The notes under the pieces were generated by a model. It worked only from the letters and a program-made list of their open reading frames with translations. It was not told the DNA's origin and searched no databases. 64,000 nucleotides of DNA from Apium graveolens (lineage: Eukaryota; Streptophyta; Magnoliopsida; Apiales; Apiaceae): NCBI RefSeq assembly GCF_009905375.1, contig NC_133650.1:305427574-305491573 (forward strand). Reading direction: 5' to 3'. The position numbers and the translations under genes were made by a program. Below, in pieces: positions 34,494-43,715 of the stretch; the first letter of the stretch is position 1; each line of letters starts with the position of its first letter.

Positions 34494-35798
34494 ATATAGA
34501 GAGAGGTTCATTTCAGAAAACATGTATGCTTCTTTTATGCGCAGTGTGGGTGTTTGTGCAATTATATGCTTGGTTGGAATGGAAGATTAATTAGCTTTTA
34601 GTGATAAATTAGAAGCATGATTATCTTTTGGAATTAAATTAACATGTATGTGCTACATGGTTGTTTTGTATGCTTACTATTACGATTTTCTCATTATTTC
34701 GAAAAGCATATCATGTTGTCATTCCCTTAGATTATAGTAACTCAGGTTTATTCATAATACGTTGCTTCTCTTTTTTCAATTTTAGGAGTTTTCTCTATTT
34801 TGGCATGTGTGTGTATGTGCGTAATTGGGTAATTAATATTAAATTACATGTCTGATATTTTGTTAAGAATAGTTGTTGGTATTGAAGTACCATGACTGTG
34901 TTTTACAAATGTTTTCTTTATGCTTATGGTTATGTTGTGAATATTAATAAGGTAATCAGTTAGTTTAATACAAGATACATTGTTGTTCTGTTGCAGTTTA
35001 AGGAGATTTCTCATGCCTATGAGGTTCTTAGTGATCCAGAGAAGCGTGAGATATATGATCAATATGGTGAAGATGCACTCAAGGAAGGAATGGGTGGTCC
35101 GGGTGAGATGCATGACCCGGTTGAAATGTTCCACTCTTTCTTTAATGGTGCAAGCCCATTTGGTTAGTTGGCATATATCATATAAAATGTTCATGTTCTG
35201 TTATTTCTGTTTTGTTTTCCGATTGTATAAGTGCTTTGTTGCTGTTACATTTTTCCGTTGAAGATTTAGTATTAATCGCCTTGTTGTTTATCAGGTCATG
35301 GTAACGGTAGGGTGCAGAGACAAAAGAGAGGAGAGGATGTTGTGCATCCCCTTAAGATCTCTCTGGAAGATATGTATAGTGGTACCTCAAAGAAGCTTTC
35401 ACTTTCCCACAATGTGATTTGCAGCAAATGCAAATGGTGAGTGTGTTAATTCTGTATTCTCTTGCTTTCATGTATTATTTTTATTTGTCTGCATCTGATA
35501 TATGTGTATTTTCTATGCCAGTAAGGGATCAAAATCCGGGGCATCCATGAAGTGTTCAGGTTGCCATGGGTCTGGTAGGAAGGTATCCATGAGACAGCTT
35601 GGACCTTCTATGTATCAGCAAATGCAGCATCCTTGCGATGAATGCAAAGGATCAGGAGAGAAGATAAGGGACAAGGATCGTTGTTCCCAATGCAAGGGAG
35701 AGAAGGTAGTTCAAGAGAAAAAAGTTATGAATGTTATTGTGGATAAGGGTATGAAGAATGGACAGAAGATTACTTATGCTGGTGAAGCTGATGAAGCG
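34268..35798 (+). pseudogene. Captured DnaJ/HSP40 type I gene, exons 1-4 (C-terminus missing)
   Basis: Exons 34268-34417, 34997-35162, 35295-35436 and 35522-35798 are framed by GT/AG sites, and the frame stays open across all joins. Exon 1 begins [20 protein letters not shown], the start typical of plant DnaJ homologs of the ANJ1/AtJ2-AtJ3 type, with the J-domain HPD motif (residues 41-43) that stimulates Hsp70 ATPase. Exon 2 has [15 protein letters not shown]. Exons 3-4 hold the zinc-finger part (CSKCKC, CSGCHGSG, CDECKGSG and CSQCKGE) and end GEADEA. The substrate-binding C-terminal half and farnesylation box of about 180 residues are absent; beyond 35798 the sequence is of another origin. 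It lies inside a CACTA transposon, so this is a captured, truncated copy. If transcribed, it could give a J-domain protein without its client-binding end. Confidence 0.87.
34459..34490. repeat. GT microsatellite in captured DnaJ intron 1
   Basis: About 16 uninterrupted GT units; likely length-variable. Confidence 0.9.
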
Positions 35799-35887
35799 GT
35801 ATGGTGTTGGCTGTTTACACGCCCCCTGTTTACACGCCCCCTGATTAATTTAAAAATGTGATTTTGTTAATGTTATATATGTATCAG

Positions 35888-36283
35888 CTCTGGAGAAGAG
35901 ACATCGAGTCCCCTCTGCCTAGAATCGGTTTAATAAGTGAGTATCGATCAGACCAACATTGTCAGTATAAATGCATACATAAATATATATCTGTGATGAT
36001 ATATGTGGGTGTGAATATGCAGGGATGAAATTCAACGAATCAAAGCAGCAAATCCAGATATCAGCCACAGAGAAGCATTTAGTGTTGCGGCTAAATGTAA
36101 GTATCCCCTTGTTATAAATGAACATCAGGGTTCGGACTTCTTGATACAATGATTAGGCTAATATGAAAAAAGAAATCTCTCTTTTTTACCAATTTCACTT
36201 CATCAGTGGGCACATTTTCCACCCATCCATTTTGGTCTCATGACTGCTGATCAAACTACTGCCAAGAAGATCTTGAGTTTTAG
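35888..36283 (+). pseudogene. Captured YABBY transcription-factor gene fragment
   Basis: Three exon-like pieces. About 35888-35935: EKRHRVPSA, a stop, then NRFNK. 36023-36096: [20 protein letters not shown] and VAAK. 36207-36283: WAHFPPIHFGLMTADQTT. Together these form most of the YABBY domain, the HMG-like DNA-binding part of plant YABBY proteins that set leaf polarity. Intron borders GTGAGT/CAG and GTAAGT/CAG lie between them. The zinc finger and the rest of the gene are absent. A TAG replaces the conserved Tyr of PSAYNRF, and about two bases are missing at the end of the second piece, so it cannot encode a working domain. Confidence 0.87.
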
Positions 36284-36457
36284 GTTGTGTTGAACATTGC
36301 AACCTTTATATTATTATTTTTAGCTTGGAGAGCAATGTCGGTTTAGAATAGTGATAATATTTACTGTTTGCCCAATACTGCAACTTTCTGATGATGGTTG
36401 ATTGAAATTTAAGTTTAAGAACAGTCTTAATTCTTTATGATTGAGATTCTGTTTCAG

Positions 36458-36580
36458 GAATTTGAGCCACCTATACCTGTTCATCCTGAGGTAGACCCAA
36501 AAACAGTAGCTTAAGTTATTCTGGGGGGAGGTGCTGGAACTTGTCTGTTTCCACGGACTAGCAGAAGAGCTAAACCAGCT
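36458..36580 (+). pseudogene. Captured ADP-glucose pyrophosphorylase large-subunit exon
   Basis: One exon bounded by TTTCAG and GTAAGT reads EFEPPIPVHPEVDPKTVA, a stop, then VILGGGAGTCLFP and TSRRAKPA. GGGAGTxLFPLTxxRAKPA is the nucleotide-binding start of plant ADP-glucose pyrophosphorylase, the first committed enzyme of starch synthesis in plastids; the flanking residues favour the large subunit. An in-frame TAA replaces a conserved residue, and the usual Arg of GTRLFP is Cys. The rest of the gene is absent. Confidence 0.82.
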
Positions 36581-36732
36581 GTAAGTGATTATTTCATGTG
36601 TGTTTGTGAAATAGTTTTTCCTGTGGTTGCTTATTATACATTGAGTTTCTTTTAGGAAGTATGTATTATTTGAAATGCAGAAATTGTTTCACATGGAAGT
36701 AATTATGAAGATTATATGTAATGTTTGGTGAG

Positions 36733-37082
36733 GTAGCAGAGAGTTACAAAGATTTTGCAGCTAGCCTTCCTGAAGATGAGTGCCGGTTATGCGGTTTATG
36801 ACTATGATTTTGTGACCTTAGAGAATTAGCACAAGAGCAGAATTTTATTCATATCATGGTAAGTACAAAATACAAGGTCTTAATTTTGCTTTATTTGCAT
36901 TCCATTTCATTAAGTTCATTTATTTCTCATGTGTATATGGTTGCAAAGGTGTCCTGATACTATAAAAGGTACGGAGCAAAATGATTTACGCAAGCTCTGA
37001 CAGATTCAAGAGGGAACTCGATGGCATCCAGTTTGAGTTGCAAGCCACTAATCCAATGGGACTTGATGTTTTCAATAGCTGA
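36733..37082 (+). pseudogene. Captured actin-depolymerizing factor (ADF) gene fragment, two exons
   Basis: First piece (about 36733-36858): ESYKDFAASLPEDECR, then after a one-base shift YAVYDYDFVT and a stop, then HKSRILFISW. Second piece (36949-37082): CPDTIK, then after a shift [29 protein letters not shown] and MGLDVFNS followed by TGA. This is the C-terminal two-thirds of a plant ADF/cofilin, which severs and depolymerises actin filaments. The intron (36859-36948) has GT and AG borders. The N-terminal exon is absent, and the frameshifts and stop make it non-functional. Confidence 0.87.
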
Positions 37083-37249
37083 GCCAATTAAAATGTATAG
37101 AGAATCTTTAAGTTATACTTCTAATTCTTGTAGAGAATTTTTGTATTGTAAATTTAATTTCAATTGTGAAATAACAATTGGATTGTCATAATACAATTTA
37201 ATTTTAAAATTGGTTTATTTCAAACAATGAAATTAAATTTATAAATAGT

Positions 37250-37720
37250 TGTGTGAAAGCCACTTAAGAAATGATGAAAACCGTTGTATGTCTCACTGCA
37301 CATATTTTTTTTAAAAAACTGTTGTCTTTTAATATTTTTTGTAATGTTTTAAATCTTTTACTCCATTGTCTTTTAAAAAAACATTCATAAAAGAAGCTTA
37401 TAAACGGTTGTTTATGACAATATCGTATAAGGTAACAATAATGGTTTTTCTACAAAACCATTGTTGTTAAGTTAGATAGACAATAGTTTAATAAAGAAAC
37501 AGTTGTTTTAAAAAAGTTCCAACAATGGTAAATATAGAGTACCCGTTGTGTCTTCTTGACTGTAACCACTATTAAAAACGGTTGTCTAATTTCTCTTATT
37601 ACAAGGGTTAAAACAACCGTTGTCTGGTATTCTATCACACGAGTGTTGGATAGACAACGGAAACTATACATGTCACACAACGGTGCAAAACTGTTGTATG
37701 ATTGTAAATATGTTGTAGTG
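37250..37720. repeat. Right TIR and subterminal repeats of the CACTA element
   Basis: CCGTTGT/ACAACGG variants recur near 37280, 37403, 37542, 37579, 37613, 37655 and 37676, mostly inverted relative to the left side; the element ends TTGTAGTG at 37720. Confidence 0.8.
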
Positions 37721-38348
37721 CACACACTGTAGAAGTGGGGTTGAATACAGTATATACTACAATCAAATCGAAATTAAGAACACAAGTAACAGAACACGAA
37801 TTTTATTCAATATAATAAACTCTGTTACAAAGAAACTGTTCTCTCTCAGTGATGAACAAATTATCACGAGAGCTGCTAGGGTTACAAAGAATAATATTCT
37901 CGAGAGCTGCTAGGGTTACAAAGAATAATATTCTCGATTAAGATAACACCCATAGTGTAAACCCTATGTTGTGTTTATATAGACACACAGTTACAAGATA
38001 AGTTCTAATTGACATAGAATATAATTTTGTATCCTAAAATATATCAATCATTTATCTTTTCTTCCAAGTATTCTATTCTTCATAGAATTCTTCTCTATGC
38101 ATATTTCTTCTTGTTTTAGTCTCGATCTTCTTTCCCTTCAATCAGCCGCCTTCCTTATCTGAAAGGCCCCTTAAGTCCTGATATTATCTTCTGATGAATA
38201 TCCTTTGATAACTTAAGTTCTGATAACTTAAGTTCTGACTCTAGTATAAGTACTGATTTCCAGTTAAGTACTTATTTATCCTGTTAATTAAGATCTGAAA
38301 ACTAAACACAAATCATCATTAGCCATGACATTACAAATATATCTAACA
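37721..38348 (-). repeat. 3' LTR of element D, main part
   Basis: Continues the LTR begun at 30513-30525 and ends at ATCTAACA (38348), beside the polypurine tract CTCCCCCAACTT (plus-strand view). It contains a 34-bp direct duplication (unit GAGAGCTGCTAGGGTTACAA and onward, near 37867-37935) that the 5' LTR lacks, which explains most of its extra length. Confidence 0.9.
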
Positions 38349-38429
38349 ATCTCCCCCAACTTGTAAATTAGCATAATATACAAGTTCAACAGATATTTGA
38401 TGATGTCAAAAACATTAAGTACAAATGCA

Positions 38430-41400
38430 TGTGAAAATTTGAGTTCAACTGTATCTTCACCAGTTTGAAAGATAGCAGTTCTGAGATCATTTATTTTTGC
38501 TTTTCTTATCTCCTGATCCAGTCTGATGACCTAAGCTTTACCAGACTCTAGATTGAATTCAAGACCCTTAATACCAAGAAATGTATTGATTTTTACGGTA
38601 TTAGGCTTCATTTCAACTGTTTCACCATTGTGATCTCTCTACTTAGAAAAGTACGGTCTGTCAGACTTTACAGAGTAAAGTATCTTCTGTCTTTGAATAT
38701 TAGATTTTAAATAACTGGCAGCACCATTTGTTGATCTGTTCTTCACTTGAAGTAGAAATAGAACATGTTCCGGTTCTTCAAAATACTTCAATCGAATAGC
38801 ATTCTTCCTAATCTGGAATACCCTCCCATCTGTCATAAAGTATAACATGACATCTTCTTTAAATACAGAGTGGTAGACCATTTGTACAGATTCAAGTTGA
38901 TTCAATTTTTCAGGAGTTGTTCCTACTCCTGGTTCACTTAAGGAAGTTGGATCATTGGTAGTGTTGAGTATTCTTCTTTCATCAGAACTACTGAATCCTG
39001 ATTTGTCTCTTGTTTCCTTTCCTTGAATAACTCTTCCTTCAAAACCACTTCATGTAGTCTTCAAAGGTTGAATATTATGTTGAGCTTTTGTGAATCCTGG
39101 TAGTAGACTAGTAGTAGGTTTAACATGAGCACTGTCAGAGGTTAATGTACCCTTCTCTTTATCTTCTGATATCAAGCCAACTTGAGCTATGTTAGAGGTT
39201 GCTTGCTTCCTTGTCATATCAGAACTTACTACATCTTGACTCTGAACAACTTGAGCCATGTCAGAGGTTGGTTGAGAAATCTTCTTTTTTTTAGAGTAAG
39301 ACTAGTATCTTCTTTAGCAATTATTTCTTCATCCATGATTGACAGATAGACTTTTACAAAATCATCAACTTTAGCTTTTCCCTTGAACCTTGGATCTACC
39401 TCCACTTGTGATTTGGCTTTGGTTGCCTCAGAAATTGTCTTTTCTTTAATCACAATGCCCTTAGGCTTTGGAAGTTTCTTTTCAGCAAAAGAAGCTTTAG
39501 ACTTGGATTTGACATTTTATGTTTTAAGTCTGGCTTCTTCTTCCTTCAGACTTTCAAGGTTCATTCCTGGATTGTCTTTAAGAAATAATCTCTTTGAAAT
39601 TTCTTCATCCAGCTTCTGTAACTTGGGGTCTTGATAATAGACTGTTGTTTCCTTCCCCTTGAGCTTTAGTGTCTGCTTCAACTTCTGTGATTCTTGACTT
39701 TCACCCTGTATCAGAACATCAGGCCTAGTCAGAACTTGTTTATCATAACTTATTCTTCTATCAGCATCAGAGATTGATCTCTGTGTAGAAGTTCCTATTT
39801 TTCTAGATGAAGAAAGGCCTTGACCATGACCTCTACCCTTTTCAGAGTTTCCCTGGTCATCATTTCCATCATCCTTACCCTTCAGTGGTTTAATAGATTT
39901 GCATTTGGACTTAATCACTTTATCCCCCTTTTTGGCATCAGCAGGTAGAAGAAGAGAGACAAGCAATTCCACTGAGGATTGGATCTCATTGAGCCGAGTC
40001 TGCTGAGAAGCTTGATTCTTTAAGATTTCAGAAATCTGAGCTTGTTGCTTCTCATGAGATTTCTCAATATACTCAATTCTGTCAAAGATTGGTTTGAAAA
40101 ACCTTTTCTTGTCCAACTTGACATTCATTTCTTGCTGAATTATTGATTCTTGAATTTTGTCCACCTTAGCTTGAGTTAATGAGTGTTGACCTTGAAGGTG
40201 CCTAGTACTCAATGCAGTAACTCTAAGCTGTGCCTTGAAATCATCATTTATCAGCATTTCATCAGCTTTAGCCAGATGTTTTGCAAGAATATTTTGATTT
40301 GGAACAAAATCAACTTTGTTCCACTCCTTGGTCCACTCATTTCCTCTTGGAGTTTCACTCCATGGTACTGGTGCATCCTCGCTAACAAACTTCTTGATTA
40401 GATCAGCTTTGTTTAGAACTTGTTGAGGTGCATGTCTAGATGGACCAGCTGCATCAGCATTAAGATTAGTAGCAGCTTCATCAGTATTGTCAGCATTTGC
40501 AGCATCAGAACTTACAGAGCCTGCAGAATCAGCATCCTCTGATAAAAGAACAGTATGTGATGCTATAGAGGTTTCAAAGTCATCCTCTAAGTGCTGATCT
40601 GTAACTAAGTTCTGATCAACATCCAAATTCTGATGCCCTCCTATTGTCTGATCTTCAGCATCTAGATCCAGAAGAGGTGTTGTTGGAATTTCTGCATTGA
40701 AATCAGCATCCAAAATTGGTGTTGTTGGTGGAGTGAGTTGAGTGGTTGGAGCTTCCAAGTACAGAACCTCAGGCACAACCAAGTTGTGAATATCTATTTC
40801 AGCACTTGTACCTGGGTCTTCAATATGTACTGGATCATTGATAGGAGACACAGGAGTTGTAGGCACTTGCTCTGGAATATTCTCTTGCTGCTGAATAGGA
40901 GACTTGTGAGCTTGAGTAAAGTCTGGTTCAGGAGTTGGAAGTAATTTAATCACTATAGGTTTTGTTGGGATCAGAGATTCCTGACCCCCTTCCTCAGCTG
41001 CTGCTTCCAGACCTTCTTTAGAGTTTGATGATTCACTTACAACCCTCCTGGCTCTTTGCTTTTTAAGTCTCTTTGCTCAAGTAGAGACTCTGGGAGCTGT
41101 ATCATCAAAATTTTGTTTCTAAGCCTTTTGAGGGGCCTAGAACTCCCAGTTTCTGCATCTTTCTGAGAAGAGATCTTCTCAGCTTCTACAACAACAGGTT
41201 CTGATGGTGGAACTTGTTCCTCATTATCTGACTCAGCTCTCAAAATTATTCTCCTTCTCTTCTGCTGAGACTGAGGCACATTCTGTGTCCTCTTGGGTTT
41301 TGAAGATGAAGGATTCACAGGATGTGCTGATGGTTGTGCTTGAGTTTGAGGTTGGTGAGAGATGGTATTTTCTAATGGCTGTTGTGTTGGTTGTGATGTG

Positions 41401-42242
41401 TTGGTGGGTTGGACATCAGGATAGACAGTTGTATAAGTGTGTGGATCAGCATTTACTAAGACTTGTTTTACTGATTGAGGAATTTGTAAGGGTCTCAGCA
41501 CTTGTTTCTTATCATTAGCATTTAACAAGTCATTAAAGGCCCTTTTTGCAAGCTTAAAGGGTGAAATTAAATCACTGGCTAGTAGGGGTTCATCAGCACA
41601 ACAAAAAGTATATATAAGCTGACAGAATCTAGCAAAATAGACTACATTCCTATCTTCCGTCATCCTATCCCCTATGAAACCTAGCACAACACTTGCATAA
41701 TCAAAATGAGTTTGATTGATAAGGGCATACCCGATTTGCTGACTCATTATGGGAATAGCATCAAAGTTGGAGCATTTATTGGCGAATGCCTTGGTGATAC
41801 AGTCAAAGAAAAAGCTCCATTGCTTTCTGATATAAGGTCGTTTCAGTTGACCTAGCTTTCCCAAGCTTTGCTCATAGCCCAAACTTGCCATAAGCTGCTG
41901 TAAAACCGGCTCCTCCACTGTAGAGAATGTACAATCTTCAGGTAAATGGAGAGCTTTGCGAATAGTCGACCTGGTAACCACATACTCGACATCTCCTGAT
42001 GTCAAAATGATGCTTGGTGAACCAGCAGCACCACCATTATCAAATAGCCCAGTTCGCCAGAACGTCAACACTTGTTTGCTAGAAATAAATTTAAGTTGGG
42101 TCAAAGCATACCCAATCTCACTATTAGCTAAAAAATCTTGCACAAAGTGCAGAATTGATGGAGCTTCAGCCTTGTTCAGGATTGCATAATAGTTATTTGG
42201 TACGAACTTGGTTCCATAAACAATTAAATCCTTGGGCGCCAT
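38430..42242 (-). pseudogene. Third ORF of SIRE element D, frameshifted
   Basis: Starts at the ATG at 42242 (MAPKDLIVYGTKFVPNN) and is open for 401 codons (to 41037). It resumes in another frame at 40953-39517 (478 codons) and in fragments to about 38436. The N-terminal part (about residues 1-220: HFVQDFLANSEIGYAL, VLTFWRTGLF, STIRKALHLPED, FDCITKAFANKC) resembles proteins common in asterid genomes at this position of retroelements. It is followed by a Pro/Gln-rich low-complexity region, a long acidic Asp/Ala-rich region, and a probable coiled coil (EYIEKSHEKQQAQISEIL). I see no signal peptide or convincing membrane span, so calling it an envelope is not supported here. The C-terminus kept by element A (positions 575-808 there) is deleted in D. 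Confidence 0.72.
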
Positions 42243-43715
42243 CAGAAATAAGTGAGAAATAAGAGTGCCTGAAATGTGTTTGATGAAATGTCTGTATAGA
42301 AAACCATCAGGAAATGTGAGGGAATAAGAAAAGAAAGAGAGTGAGTAGAATAGAAATTAAAATAAAAGATTTGAAAATCTTTTATTTCTTTTACTTAGAC
42401 ATCCCACGTGACAACAGTTATTGAGAAGTGGAACAGACCTTACACCTGTCAGCCATGCAGCAGTTAAGACAAAAGTTAATGGGCACATAAATAAGTAATG
42501 ATTACTTTGCACGTTCAGTTTTTCAAAAAAAATTGTTCCCACTAAACAAATGATTATTACCGCTTTATCTCACTTAATCCAATATTCTGAAAAATTTAAC
42601 CGTTCAAGTAGCGACAAAAAATAAATCAAGTAAATAAATACTGTCACGTAAGCATCAGAATTTAATTATTATCAGAATTTAAAGGTCATCAGAATATGGC
42701 TTCTGAAACTCAAAAAGTGAATTTTTATTTCTGTAATTCTTCACACAAATACTGATATGGTTTCTTCAGAACTTAATCATCAGAACTTCCATCAGAACTT
42801 GTTCTCAGAATTTGTGCAATTAATACTTAAACTGTTCATCTAAAACAACATTGATCACCACAGTAATTTTTATCATTCATATGGAGTGTAAGTGTGTGCT
42901 TTAAGCTATATATCAAACAAAGAGTAAAGTCTGATTCACTTCAGTACATCTTAGAAATAAGGCATAACTAAGAACTATGCTCAAAATCTGTTATTATGCT
43001 GAAGTCTACTATAGAATGAGTTTATGCATGAGTCCCCCTCAACTGTTTTGTGCTCATTTTATGCATCTTATGAAATTCCTTTTTACAGTGGCTTCTCGGT
43101 GTAAGTGAGTCACGACTGCTTATCAGAATTTATGCTGTTGTCAGAGTATTTCTCCAGTAATCATAGAGTGTGAAAAGTCACCAAGAAATTTTTTTGCTTT
43201 TCTAATGCATATTACTTAATACCAGCAATGCACTTGGGTCTTCCCTTCCACATTTTTACTCCAGATCTCAAAGGAGTACCTGACATTCATTTCTTTTCTT
43301 TACTTTTTCTTTTGATAAGTGAGGCATATCAGCACCTAGTACATCCATAAGATTTACCAACATCAGATCCTAACAGATAAGAAGCACTATTCTAGTTTTT
43401 GACTTAGTAATAAGATACACAAAGTAAACCTAACCAAGCTCAATATCAGAATTTGCTTGTGTTAAAAGATTTCCACATAAATAATTACTTCAAATATGGG
43501 ATCTTTAGTATATTAGAGACTACTAGGTCAGCATCTAGCACAGTTATACTCCTTGGATTGAATAGTGACTGAAACATTCATATCACTAGCGGAGTTTAGA
43601 AATTCACATCAGACAACAATCAGCACTTAGGAAAATTTCAATTTAAGCACAAATTGCATAAAGATAGTAATATCTGTAAATACTGATCATAAAGTCTGAT
43701 GTATCAGAACATAAA
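42243..43715 (-). other. Non-coding spacer between pol and the third ORF of element D
   Basis: About 1.47 kb without a significant ORF, yet colinear with element B (58938-59800 plus 63267-63876). It is rich in TCAGAACTT/TCAGAATTT words. Conservation of length and order in two separate insertions suggests it belongs to the element, perhaps a leader or promoter for the third ORF; the function is an inference. Confidence 0.65.

Larger units (their letters stand above)
30526..37720. mobile_element. Pack-CACTA transposon carrying fragments of four host genes
   Basis: Left end CACTACAAGAAATTTGCAAT; right end, read inverted, CACTACAACATATTTACAAT. The ends agree at 25 of 29 bases. The insertion duplicated CAC (30523-30525 and 37721-37723) within the LTR of element D, and removing it restores the LTR sequence. 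Subterminal regions hold many ACAACGG motifs in both directions, as expected for transposase-binding sites of CACTA elements. Contents from left to right: subterminal repeats, 13 copies of a 174-bp satellite, then plus-strand fragments of a DnaJ, a YABBY, an ADP-glucose pyrophosphorylase and an ADF gene, then subterminal repeats. No transposase ORF is visible, so it would need an autonomous partner. 7195 bp. Confidence 0.9.
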
